Positions 24,801-35,505 of a stretch of DNA of 64,000 nt are shown piece after piece. The stretch is from Globomyces pollinis-pini. Lineage: Eukaryota > Chytridiomycota > Chytridiomycetes > Rhizophydiales > Globomycetaceae. The translations under genes and the position numbers were made by a program. The stretch is taken from contig MU621137.1 in assembly GCA_025399215.1 (NCBI GenBank), positions 1 to 64,000 of the forward strand, given 5' to 3'. The notes beneath the pieces are model-generated. The model did no database searches, was not told where the DNA came from, and saw only the letters and a program-made list of their open reading frames with translations. Numbering within the stretch: position 1 is the stretch's first letter; every line of letters begins with the position of its first letter.

Positions 24801-26653
24801 CCGCTGGTACCAAGAAAATCACGGATAGCAGACCGGAGACAGCAGTTCGACACCGGCAAAGATGGATAGCAGAATATGATCGACCACTTTTGCTTGGATA
24901 CAGTATTCTTTCAAATTATCCTGTTAGATCACACTTTCCATTATATGCCTTAAAGTTTGCATTTCCAGATACCAAATTTTCGAATAGTGGTCTCAGAAGA
25001 AGAATTAGATTGCTGAAAAATTGCAGTAGGAACATTAAATTACTAAGTGCATTAAAATCGCTATGGTTGGAGTTTGAATCATGGCGCATACAAAATTCAT
25101 TGCAGGCAGAACGTTTTACCATTGGATCAATGTTGCTAGATTTTCCAGCTTTGATCAATGAGTTTGATAAGTATTGTACCGAAAAAAAGTTTATCTTTAT
25201 TATTGCTAATTGATAGTCAATTTGCAATTTCAGGAGTGTCATATTTCAAATCAAACCTTACACAAAAAATTCATTTGGATTTAGATACCTTCAACTCAAG
25301 GAAGATTAAACTCCGCTACTTGACATCACTATCATTGGTTTCTGAGTTGAATAGAAGTCTAGCAGATTTCCATGATGTGGAATTCGATGAAAACAACTTA
25401 ATGACAGAAATCGTTTCTGCTGCTCTGAAAATGATATTTCTCAATCAAAAGGACTCGTGCAAATTAGCAACTTCCATTATAACTGTCTATCCTAGTGATG
25501 TTATCAATGATGTAATTGTGAAAATGAACAAGCTTGGCTTAATATCACCAAACACAGACCAGTCAAGTAAAGCATCTGTCTATTGGAACTATCAACTTAG
25601 TTCTAAATTTCGACACACTCTCTCAGGCTATCTATCGCCTAAAATCTTTTTGCAGGCGTTTAAATACCACAGTATTTTTATGGATCAACTTAATAACACA
25701 AGCAAATGCGACCTTTCTTCGAAGAAAGTATCTGGTGTAATGGCTGTTATTCTAGACGCAATCAATGAACCAAATATACAATGTGTTGCACTTGTTGGCG
25801 AATCGAGTGATGGTAAGTATGGTTAAACTTATAGTAGAAATTGTTTGCCCCAGAGTTGAATTTCGAACATCAACTCGAAATTGGGTGTCCCTTGAACAAA
25901 ACCAGCCGAAACGGCATAAGATTGGTTATTTGTTAGAGAGTATGGAAACTGATTCAGTCCCAAAATCTTATTCTAATTCCCTGAACAGAGACATATTAGA
26001 ACTTATATACAAGATGCTAAGTGACTCGAAAAAATTGGGATGTTCCATAATGGAAATTATGGTAAATTTAGCTACTTAAACCATAGAGGACTGTTGGCCA
26101 ACAAGAAAGTTCGTCTTTCGTGATGAAACACATTACGTCCCTAATAGAAGATGATAAGGTAGTGGAAGTAGGGTTTAGTCATCATCGTTATGTATTGAAA
26201 AAGTATCAAATATACTGGTGCTTCCAAAATAGAGAAGAAAACTCAGATAGTAGTACAAAAGGTATTGTAGAATATTCATCAACGAGCTTGGATTTGAAGA
26301 TATGGAATGATGTATATGGGAGAAAAATGGATCATATATACAAAGCATGCTTGGCAATGGTTTTAGGATTTATTGTTAAAAGTCCTGGAATATTTGAATC
26401 AAACCTTTATTGTAGTGTTATGGGTGTTACTAATAGGGTGGAGCTTACAGTTTTGCTTGATGATTTGGTAAAGCGGAAAGCCATTAGCTGCAAGCGATAT
26501 GCGATTAATGCAGAGGTCAATGGATTATTAGATCATTTATTTGTATCTGACAATGAGCCACTGATAGAGTTGAAATTGGATACACCGAGATCCTCTGAGT
26601 CTATTTCCAGTTATACCACGCTACCAAATTGGTATTTGAAGTTTTCTGAATAA
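21821..26653 (+). CDS. TFIIIC largest subunit (Tfc3/GTF3C1-like), paralogue B
   Basis: 1518-aa product in eleven exons: 21821..21893, 21922..21984, 22015..22106, 22139..22389, 22416..22704, 22738..23289, 23315..23991, 24019..25188, 25217..25812, 25835..26061, 26087..26653. It aligns end to end with paralogue A: B-block winged helix (VKLVKFWNVLEKR), a second winged helix (FNGIYQSELGKKCNLDG), SANT-like RWIAEYDRPLLLGYSILS, and the same C-terminal DWYLK/NWYLK ending. Several introns are shared, others are unique. It lacks the zinc finger. Sequence identity to A is low, so the duplication is old and the copies may have divided roles. A seeming frameshift near 22090 disappears once the 32-nt intron 22107..22138 is removed. 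The acceptor at 25834/25837 is an ambiguous TAGTAG. Confidence 0.82.
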
Positions 26654-26727
26654 TAATCTGTTGTAATATATTGTTTTTTGATTTCGGTTGATCACTGACT
26701 TTTGCGTGTTTAATTTTCAAAACACAA

Positions 26728-28791
26728 ATGAGAAAGATAGATCACCTTATGTTTATGACCCAGTTGGGAATCAGATTTTCACTAGTTCATTCACAAGTAG
26801 TACCCCAACCAATAACTATCGATTGGTCAAATATAGTTCAAACCGCACCATTGACCAATTGGCAAAGAGGTAAACATCACGCTTTAACTCAATAGATATT
26901 GGAATTTGTGAATGTGATTCCACTTTCGGAGAGTGTGATGCTAACTGCTGTTGTGATGCTGATTGTCCCAATCCTGGAACACCATCATGGTTCACAGAAT
27001 GTGTGACAAAAATCAAACCAACATTACCCTATTGTTCAGTAGTTTTGAGGAAAGTGAATTGGCTATCGGCTGAAAAATCACAAATGGTTACCTCTGCAGC
27101 AGGGGGAGGATTATGCGTTATGTATTCCAATTGTAAGGTGTTTTTAATACTTACCTTTAAGCACCAACCAAAGGAAAATACTTCCAAGATGTTGGAAAAT
27201 TCCAAGATGAATCATCATTTTTATATCAGTTTCAATTAGGGCAATATCTCAATACTTGGACTGTCTATGATATCGTTCCACAGTTTTCTACTTCCCCTTA
27301 TAAGGTTAAATATGGCACATCGTTGATTTTTTTAGTATGGAGATGCGATCCAGATAAGTTATACGACTTTGGGATATCTTGGAAATTTCACTTTACCAAC
27401 TAACTCTGATGTTTGCTCAGACACCACCAAATCAAGTAATTTAAATGTCGTAATTTAAAATAGAAATGCTGGTGGATTATAGTGCTAAATGCTCACGGAA
27501 ATTGGATGCATCATCATGTAATGCAGGATCTCCATTTGATCTGCAATATTATTTAAAAGGAATCAGTTTCATTGACGTAAGATTGATACATATGTAATAA
27601 TAGGACCCTTCTAAAGACGAAAAACAATTTATAGTTCCTCAAATTACAATTTTATGCTTCAATGCCGTTACAGGGTTAGCAGGGACATGCTCTGGTTTGG
27701 CTGGAAGCGCACCTGTTCTGAGCAACGGAGTATGTTCCCGAACCGTAAAAAGCGTAAGTAAAAGTTGTATGTTTACATTCTAGTTATCATATACGTTTCA
27801 GTACACTATTGTTGACTCAAAATTGACTATTTCCTCAGTAATAGTCACAGCAGTATTGCAAAGCTTGACTGTTACTGCATCATCACGATATTTTGCCCAA
27901 GAGTTTTCAATCGCCTTTAAAAATGTATGTATAACTGATATAACATTGTTAGAGTGATTCAGCTTTAGTTTACAAAAAGTCGGGAAACCCAGGCTATAGA
28001 ATTGGATCTCCAGTTCTAACAGGTCAATTAACTACACAGGATGAGTTGAATGCAATTTCGTATATTGATGACCCAACATTTGGTTTGACATTACCAACGG
28101 ACACCATTACATCCAACTCAATTGGATGTTCCTTAACTGGGGCAGATTATGCAAATAGAATTCCTGTTACATTTGGAGAAAATACTCAAACTGGATGTAC
28201 AATGTGGTTAACTTTAAACCAATTAAATACCCAATGTGATCAACTCAGATCTAGGATATTCAATTTACAAACCTTAACTGCAGCTAATGTTCAATATGTT
28301 GGTATGTTTGGGAACGCTACTGTTAATAATCCATTTGACTGGATTTTGGTCCAGAGTTCACCAATGGAGGAAATCACGGGATCTATTTCTTTGGTAACAT
28401 TGTAAATAATCTAACTTGATAGCCACAAGATACATTCGGAAAATGTACCAACCTATTGACAAGTTTTGATATCCAATTTCTATATACATTTTATGGCTCC
28501 GAAACAAACCCACAGCGTGCGATTGTTGGTGCGAGATTCAGCTATACATCCGGTAGCTTTCAATGGGAATGTAAAACAAGATCAAATTGCGTAGATCCTT
28601 CAACATACTCAAGTCCTGGATCTGAAGCCGCTTCAAACATAGGTACAGTTCCTCAACCGTTTCCCATCAGAAGTTCAGTGAGTTTTGTTCGAGTTTCTAC
28701 TACTGGCAGTAAACTATTCACTCCACCACCACCAAAAGTATTCGGTGAAATTCCTGATGATATTTGGTATCCTTTTAAAATCCCTTCATAA
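26728..28791 (+). CDS. TCTN: Tectonic family protein (ciliary transition zone)
   Basis: 611-aa product in nine exons: 26728..26869, 26896..27132, 27162..27304, 27336..27435, 27464..27576, 27604..27753, 27784..27924, 27953..28393, 28423..28791 (introns 26-31 nt). The cysteine-rich tectonic signature is present (CECDSTFGECDANCCCDADC), followed by NSPTKGKY, the beta-rich core with QEFSIAF and the GNPGYRIGSPVLTG motif. Tectonics belong to the MKS/B9 transition-zone complex at the base of cilia; in this organism the flagellum of a zoospore would be the site (inference). A hydrophobic N-terminus could serve as signal peptide. No clear C-terminal membrane segment, so it resembles the secreted Tctn1 type. 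Confidence 0.85.
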
Positions 28792-28813
28792 AGGTTTTAT
28801 TATATTAATTACA

Positions 28814-30977
28814 TCATGTTCTTTTCCTTTTGAGTACGCTCTTATTCTTGATATGCAACACCTCCGTGTCTATATCAAAAGATCGTAAGGTTTGCAGCCA
28901 AACAATCTGATTTTCGGAAAGAGTATCATTGGCACTCTTATGTTAAATTCACTTGGTATACCTTCACTTCTACCAGTTTGAAATCTCCAGTGACAGGATT
29001 CCATAAGCATAAATCCGGCAGACCAGAAGAGTATGCCCAATAGTTTTTTGCAAACAGACTGCATATATTGGATAGTTTAATCCCACCAATACACTATCAT
29101 TGTTATTTCATTTCAATTACATGTACAATTTCTAGTATCTCTGAAGTCTTAAATTGATCCCAATTGACACCTGAATACCGTTAGTCGTAAAATTTACCAA
29201 CGCAAATAGTTTGTGTCGGTCTTTCTCTTTCACACACTTGTATAATAATATTACAAGCATCTCCATTTTCTATTGATTTTAATTTGGCATCAATCATGAC
29301 TTGTCTAGAATGGTAAAAATATTCGGTCTTATAATCTAATGGAGCAGCTAGAAACATGTTAAAACTGATCAATAATACATTGAAAAGGTGAATTAAATAC
29401 TCCCGGTATACTAGAATCAAAAAGGATATCCCAAAAAAGGATGCCAAAAATTGTTGTAAAAACTGATGTTTCTGAATGTTTTCCTTTCCATCCAAATTTC
29501 TCATAATATTTTAGTGCATAGTCTTCTACATGCAATGTTTCACCTTCTTCATCCAACAACTGTACTCTTAAAGTCTGCTTTGATGATTCATTGGCTATTT
29601 TTACGGCATATATTGTTGTATTTCGTATTGCATACGATAATTCTGTATTCATTAATTCCAAAGGGACCCCAGGTAGTTTGTTTGTCAGCCTTTTCAATCT
29701 TCTCAATATTGATGATCGATGATGTGTCTTAACATATGGATCTGAAAGTGCCTCTTTACATACTCGTCTTGCTTGAAGTTTATCTATATAACAATCCAAT
29801 AACTTCGTTCGTTCATCATACCAAAGTCCACGTCTCCTACAATAGAATAACCTCTGATTACACAACTCTTCTAATAGATTTACTGACTGCTGATATAATT
29901 TTAATCTGAACATAGCTTGATAAATTAAACCGAGTGTTCTAGTCATCACCCAACCGGCAGTAAAAACAGAAAAGAAAGGAATTCCGGTAACATGGGACTC
30001 TTTCTGTTGTGCTATCAACCTCCAAGGAATTAAAACTTCATTCAGATGACTTGAAACATCATCCCAATTCTCTTCTTCCAATAACAAACGTAATTTATGT
30101 TCCAATTTCAAATAATGAATAAATTCTTCTACATCAGATCTCCTTGCCCAAAATATTGAAAGTCTGTTAACGTTTAATTTAGCAAATGTCCGTTTACAGG
30201 GATGATCATTGTTGGTATTTGTCAAAATGGAATTCAACATAAATTGATCTTTATCTGGCCAGATACTGATTCTTTCAAATATAATAAAGAATTTTTGAAA
30301 TAGATTCCTTGTATTTTCAGTCAGCATCACTACATCTCCAATTATTGATTTTATCCTATCACACAATTTCTCTTCTATTTCTGTTCTTGAAATGATCAAT
30401 GATGAATGTTCACGAACCTCTAAAAGCTTTTGAAGAAGTCGAGGTTTATTCAAACTATGGTGTTTGATATGGTATAATTGTGCTAGTGAGACTAATTCAG
30501 TTTTGGTCAATAGTCGAATCCATTCTTCGCATTTATGAATTTCATTGCTAAGTATCAAGTTATTTTCCTTTAATTCCGAAAAGTTGAAGGAGCTAAATAT
30601 TGGATCAAGAGAACTTGTGCGAATCCATTTCCACTTGCGATTGAATAGTTTAATATACAACAATTGGGATTCCTCTGATATCAATTGGAATGCTTGAACA
30701 ATATTTAGTTCGTCTTCATTGAATAAATGGGATTCATCTAACAGTACTGTATATATACATGTTAAAAACTGTTCTAGATATGTTTTCTGCTGGGTTGAAT
30801 TCTCTTCTTTAATGTACAACGACTCATCTCTATCATACATATCAAAAGATTTTTGGGTGTATATATTGACCTATGTATGTTCAAATATGGTAACTTGGAT
30901 ACCTGTTTCTTGACTGGTTGATCCTCCACCTTTGCTTTTGTGATTGGAGTGAAGGATATTAGCGATTGTCTGATCAT
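28814..30977 (-). CDS. FAN1: FAN1 structure-specific nuclease
   Basis: 673-aa product. Exons: 30977..30903, 30870..29379, 29347..29198, 29170..29121, 29093..28962, 28936..28814. A SAP-like helix pair (TELVSLAQLYHIKHHSLNK, ~aa 147) is followed by the helical TPR-like region (GLWYDERTKLLDCYIDKLQ). The C-terminal VRR-NUC domain is complete: TIFGILFWDILF, APLDYKTEYFY, GVNWDQF, SGLPDLCLW, LVEVKS and QIVWLQTLRSF, giving the PD-(D/E)XK catalytic residues. FAN1 cleaves flaps and helps unhook DNA interstrand cross-links. The N-terminal ubiquitin-binding zinc finger of vertebrate FAN1 is missing; instead there is a short RQSLISFTPI motif. Its stop lies 22 bp from the stop of the convergent tectonic gene. 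Confidence 0.95.
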
Positions 30978-31092
30978 TAATAATGGTAATGTACCTCATA
31001 ATCAGGAAAAGGAAAGAAACTCAATCGGTCTTGACACGATACTATGACGATTGATTAAAGTGACGAAGAATCAGAGCAATAGAAAGTACAAT

Positions 31093-31491
31093 TTATTGTA
31101 AATCAAAGATACAAAAGGACTCCATCGTTGGATTGGCATTCACATCATCCTTTCGTGCCAAATTAGGATTCAAGTTGAAGTCTACTTTAAAAGATAAGGG
31201 AAATATTCTTTGATTATAGCAATGCTTAATCCAACTACGAATTTGTTGGGCAATGATTTCATAAGGTTCATCTTGGAAATGGACCAAATAAATTGGATGG
31301 GGTGAAGAGACTTTATGATGAGCTAAATTAGACAGCATCATGACTTCCTCAGAATTGATCAATCCTTTGATTTTCAATAAATGAACGATTTCGTCAAATC
31401 CTGGCCCATTCAAATGTCCTTGGCATCGAAGAAAGAATTGATTCAGCATGTACACCATCACAAACATTCTTTGCATCTCGTTGCAAGTCAT
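31093..31491 (-). CDS. Hypothetical protein (132 aa), intronless
   Basis: One open exon, starting MTCNEMQRMFVMVYMLNQFF after an in-frame upstream stop. I do not recognise the family. The protein looks globular and helical, with LNGPGFDEIVHLLKIKGLI and YEIIAQQIRSWIKHCYNQR; no signal peptide, no metal-ligand pattern. It lies between FAN1 and AP-3 sigma, all on the minus strand with short spacers. The lack of introns in a gene-dense, intron-rich region is mildly unusual for this window. Confidence 0.5.
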   Translation of the reverse strand: MTCNEMQRMFVMVYMLNQFFLRCQGHLNGPGFDEIVHLLKIKGLINSEEVMMLSNLAHHKVSSPHPIYLVHFQDEPYEIIAQQIRSWIKHCYNQRIFPLSFKVDFNLNPNLARKDDVNANPTMESFCIFDLQ

Positions 31492-31637
31492 ATGGATATT
31501 TTATGCAACTTAGTTTGAGAAAACAAAGCGGTTTGGTTGCATTAATACACACGCGATGCTCTAATTATGAGATGCCTTCTGATATCAATGTCTTTGGTAA
31601 AACAATTTCACTTTACAGAGTTATGAATTATATTGAA

Positions 31638-32225
31638 TCAACGATGCCTAGATCGACTCTTTCCTAACTGTACTCCAGATGAGATGGTATCCAAATCAAC
31701 TTCCAAGACCTTTTCGTCAAAATCAATTGTTAAATATTACCAATCCTCCTGATATAATCTCGGCTAATATTGTTGTTACATCATCCGGTCGAAATATCTA
31801 TAATGAGTCTCCAATTCTTGTACCAAGTCCAGTTCGCACACATTTGTGAAGCATCTATCTAATGCTTCGACGAATACCTTTAGTTACAATATAGTTTATA
31901 AATACTTGAATTAAATCTAAAATCCCCAATTCACTCTCTGCAGAATCAACAATGAAAACAAAATAGAGTGCTGGAAAGATTAATATCAAGTACATCCTAC
32001 TAGCATAATGCTACAAATTAATATCAGTTCTTATTATACTCGGTACACAATTCTAGTATCTGGTTGATCACCCTCCAAAAAATTACAAGCATTATCAGGT
32101 CGTTTATGAATTAATCGATGAATTGTTGATAACTTATCCATTTGAGTTTTCAGATCCATTTGCTTATACCATTGCATTAATCTAGGTTTTCCATCGTTAT
32201 TGAATATCAAAACTCCATGTATCAT
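31638..32225 (-). CDS. AP3S: AP-3 adaptor complex sigma subunit
   Basis: 147-aa product in six exons: 32225..32040, 32010..32001, 31970..31906, 31877..31824, 31797..31741, 31709..31638. It begins MIHGVLIFNNDGKPRL and contains KRPDNACNFLEG, YRHYATLYFVFIVDSAES, ELGILDLIQ, VFVEALDRCFTNVCELDL and ISGGLVLEV, a continuous match to adaptor sigma chains with the AP-3 pattern. AP-3 sorts cargo from endosome or Golgi to vacuole/lysosome. The second exon is only 10 nt. The reading frames on the opposite strand here (31503..31849) are shadows of this gene. Confidence 0.94.
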
Positions 32226-32573
32226 ATTGATTTGTCTACAAATGGTAAAGTAAAAAAATCACGAAATTCAATGATACGAACTCACAGCTATTGAATTGTC
32301 TATTAAAAGCACTAATCAATTTAGATGTTGGTTGCATGTATTTAGCACTGGTTGTTCTTTACAAATCTCAAGAGAAAGAGTGTCTATGAAGATTTAATAT
32401 CTATACAAAGTTGAACTATTCTAAAAGAGCTACAGGCAGTATAAACGGAGGCAAGTATCGAAAAAAGTGTAAATGGTAGTAAGAATCGAAGAAATTGTCG
32501 ACATAAGTAACTCAATCTGTAATAATGTTGTGATTGTAATGGACCAGTTTATTCATAAAGCATATTCTACTCC
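32226..32573. other. Intergenic region upstream of AP-3 sigma
   Basis: Roughly 350 bp between the AP-3 sigma start and the NDUFS6 stop, both on the minus strand. It should hold the AP-3 sigma promoter and the NDUFS6 terminator is on the far side. A GTGAGT...TTGTAG pair just upstream of the AP-3 sigma ATG could be a 5' UTR intron. No tRNA, small protein or repeat was recognised. Confidence 0.5.
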
Positions 32574-33024
32574 TTAGTGGTGAGGTTTCTGCTGAAATCT
32601 TAATCCACAATATCCACATGACATTGGACCTGAATTGTCTAAGTTGATATACACTTTAGGATGTCCAAGAGCACCTCCACCTAGATGATTAACAAGAAGA
32701 AACTGTACCTCCATCACAGGATATCTTTCTACCTTCTACCATGGTAACTGGAACTTGAGCAATTAATTCCTGAGCAGACAACGGATTTGGCTATTATTAA
32801 AAAATTCCAATGTAAATACTTGTAAATCCATATTAGTTTGTTCAAAACTAAAGTAAGAGAGATAGATATTAATACCGAGGACCAGACATAGCAATTGATT
32901 TTGGAGCTTGTGAAGCCGACCAGGTATCGGGTTTATTGCTAGATTGGGCAGGGACTACTATTTGCGCAATACCAGTAGAGTATGGTCTGATTCTAGCAAT
33001 ATTTCGTAATGAATTTCGTATCAT
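32574..33024 (-). CDS. NDUFS6: Complex I zinc-binding subunit NDUFS6 (13 kDa)
   Basis: 121-aa product. Exons: 33024..32876, 32847..32820, 32790..32709, 32680..32574 (introns 28, 29 and 28 nt). The first ~30 residues (MIRNSLRNIARIRPYSTGI) form a typical mitochondrial presequence. The mature part matches the family: FEQTNMDLQPNPLSAQELIA, then [32 protein letters not shown]. The conserved zinc ligands (Cys in CDGG, His in GHPK, and CGYC) are all present. The second exon is only 28 nt and is needed to match the family. Its presence implies a working respiratory complex I. Confidence 0.95.
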
Positions 33025-33068
33025 TTGAAAAAACAAAGGATGAAAAAAATTGATAATCGAATAATTTG

Positions 33069-33866
33069 TTAGTCTTTATTGTTGCAAGAGAAATAATGAT
33101 AGATTTCAATGGCCCTGGATTTGGAGAGGGAGCATTCTTCAAGTTGTGATACTGTTGCCGTGGCTATATTTGCTAATGATCCAAGTCCATCTTGCAATAC
33201 AAAACATTCATGATCACTAATTGTTCCTTCGTTACTACATTTAGATACTATTTGATGCCATTGACGTGAAAGAAAGTTATCATAACATTCGTCAGTAATC
33301 TACATATCAATCTAGTTATCATTCACCTGATTCGATACATTGACACTTTCCTGACTTCTTTGATTCATAGACAATACTCCTACTAAATCAAACATCTTTT
33401 TTTCAGTTATGGATTGTTACTTCTTTTTCAGAATGAACAGGCAGGATATGACTGGTTGAGTGCAAGTTTAATTCCAATAAACAAGATTGCAATTGAAATT
33501 GCCAATACATGAAACGATCGTTACTCTCTTCAGTCTGTGATTTCAAAGTAATCAAAAAGTAGTAATTCCAATTCTTAAAGTATTCCTTTTCCAATCTACG
33601 CATCAGATATTCGACCGATATACTTTGACTTCCAATGATTGACATTGGATTCAGTAACTTCAGAATCTGTCATTAAAAAAATAGAGCATTGTAGGTCAAG
33701 AAATCGAATGTCCTTGGAATGAATGTAAATGAATCAACCTCTTCCATATAATCCTTCACAATAACTAGTCATTGATTACAATAAACACTTTACCTTCGAA
33801 TCCTTTCAACAATTCATGATTTGAATAGTTTTCGATAAAGATTCGGCTAACAAAGACCATAGACAT
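33069..33866 (-). CDS. XPF/ERCC1-fold protein with C-terminal HhH (FAAP24- or Spo16/PTD-like)
   Basis: 218-aa product. Exons: 33866..33794, 33764..33739, 33712..33630, 33595..33421, 33395..33327, 33299..33069. The N-terminal half resembles an inactive XPF/ERCC1-type nuclease core: IRFLDLQCSIFLMTDSE, then KNWNYYFLITLK, aligning in pattern with FAAP24. No catalytic GDxnERKxxxD motif. The C-terminus (GLGSLANIATATVSQLEE, then SKSRAIEIYHYF) looks like half of a helix-hairpin-helix domain. Possible roles: a FANCM/FAAP24-type cross-link sensor or a meiotic ERCC1-like factor (Spo16/PTD). The nearby FAN1 gene makes the first attractive, but similarity is weak and the family assignment is provisional. 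Confidence 0.5.
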
Positions 33867-34039
33867 CCTTGAAATCAAAAAACTATTTTAAACTTTATTC
33901 GAATAAATAACCGAAAAAAACTCTTGTATAATTTCAAGTTAGGATATGGTACAAAATATTGATAAGTTTGCCGATTCCATAATCGACTGGTAAGTTATTT
34001 GGTTGTTTACCTTTGACGCGTGTCAAACCAGTTTTATCG

Positions 34040-35077
34040 ATGAACAATGATGATGAACGAGAAAGTCCAAATGCAATTCTACAGGTCGATACAAACTACC
34101 GTCCATTACAAATCCAACAACTATCACCTCATATACCAACTCCAATCTCATCCAATTACGATGAATTTGAACGATTGTTAACCACTCCATCGAGAACTAA
34201 TGGATTCACCCTTCCTCTTCCTTTCCAGCAAATATTTACTTTCTTTTTCTTTATTGTAACTACAGTATCTAATTCAATATTAATATTCCCATTCTTTGAA
34301 TCTATACCACTTAAAATTACTCTATACATTACATTTTACATTTACCTCATCATTACTTTATACACCGGGTTCTTGGTAATGAAATCAGATCCAGGAGAAT
34401 TCAAAAATACTTTGGTATCAAATTACAATGAAGTAACAGAAGAACCATTTTGTCAAGTTTGTAAAGTCTTCATGTAAATCATTTCATTCATTCAAATTAT
34501 AGCCACGTTGATGCATTACATTGTAAATATTGTAACAAGTGTATTCGTAAATTGGATCATCATTGTTTCTATGTCAATAATTGTATTGGATTTTATAATT
34601 ATAGGTTTCGATTTGTTTGACTTAAAAACCTAGAATCTATTTGGATTGCTTACGACTGGCTTGTGTATACTCTTTGATCACTTTGATTTTACCAATTATT
34701 CTCATCAGTGTCAATCGCGATTTAACTGAAATGACAGGTATATATCTATTGCATTACTAATTCAAAGCAAAATACTATGGATTTGGTCCTTATACGTGGT
34801 TCATATTGATCGGAGCGCAATTTGCTTTATCGTTGGTTGTTGCTGGTTTTCTCATATATTTGAACTGTTTACATCTGATTCTGTGTAACACTGTTGGATT
34901 AATATTTTAGTGTATGATGGAGGAATGACAACTTTAGAGTACACTAGAAATCAAGTAAATCTATTGAACTAATGCTTTTAGAAACGAGAACGAGAAGCTA
35001 AGGATATAGAGAATAAGAATAGACAACAAAGGGTAAAGAACTTCATCTTATATGGTAGCAAATCTGGCCCGATATAG
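34040..35077 (+). CDS. DHHC palmitoyltransferase
   Basis: 298-aa product. Exons: 34040..34473, 34503..34604, 34634..34737, 34768..34884, 34911..34954, 34982..35077. Two N-terminal membrane segments ([16 protein letters not shown] and [16 protein letters not shown]) precede the cysteine-rich domain [16 protein letters not shown] with [13 protein letters not shown], then two more membrane segments. The TTxE motif follows as MTTLEYTR. The active-site DHHC is intact, so it should S-acylate membrane-associated proteins at the Golgi or ER. The start chosen is the first in-frame ATG after an upstream non-ATG open stretch. Confidence 0.92.
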
Positions 35078-35231
35078 CAACTGAGTCGTGATTATTGAGC
35101 ACTTCTTATAATCAATATAACATTCTACATCTGAGTACTTTGATGTTTTCGTGTACTTTTTAACAGTATTGATTATAATGTACTTTAAAATACACAAATA
35201 GAATATTGCATTAAATATTGATGTTTATTTA

Positions 35232-35505
35232 TTACCAGAACCAACCTTTTGATTCTTTTTTAGCTTTAGGACCAACAAACTTGTCCATACACTGTTTATA
35301 CAATTCCAATTGCTTTGAGCAAGTAGCTAAAGCTTTACGACCAGCCAATACATCCTAATAATGAAACACAATAAGTACTTACACCATTTGGAGCCGATTC
35401 TACTTCAAAACAAGCAAAGAAAGTATCGGCAGGAATTGCACATTTCCTCAGTTTTAATGGAAAATACGGTGGTAAAGTTTGTTCTACTCCAACTACTGAA
35501 TTCAT
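35232..35505 (-). CDS. Twin CX9C (CHCH) mitochondrial protein
   Basis: 81-aa product in two exons: 35505..35383 and 35354..35232, intron 28 nt. It has two CX9C motifs, CAIPADTFFAC and CSKQLELYKQC, separated by about 24 residues: the helix-coil-helix pattern of Mia40 substrates in the mitochondrial intermembrane space. The C-terminus is KESKGWFW. It could be a respiratory-chain assembly factor, but I cannot name the subfamily. The ATG giving MNSVVGVEQTLPP is preferred; the upstream extension has no ATG. Confidence 0.8.

Noticed and set aside
31503..31849. A plus-strand two-exon frame starting MQLSLRKQSGLVAL that looked like a small mitochondrial protein
   Set aside because: Its second exon lies entirely antisense to the last exons of AP-3 sigma, whose family match is unambiguous; only the first, unsupported exon would remain.
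34013..34039. Extension of the DHHC frame upstream of its first ATG, or an upstream exon from the ATG at ~33946
   Set aside because: The extension uses a non-ATG start, and splicing the upstream ATG to it runs into a stop in every phase tried.
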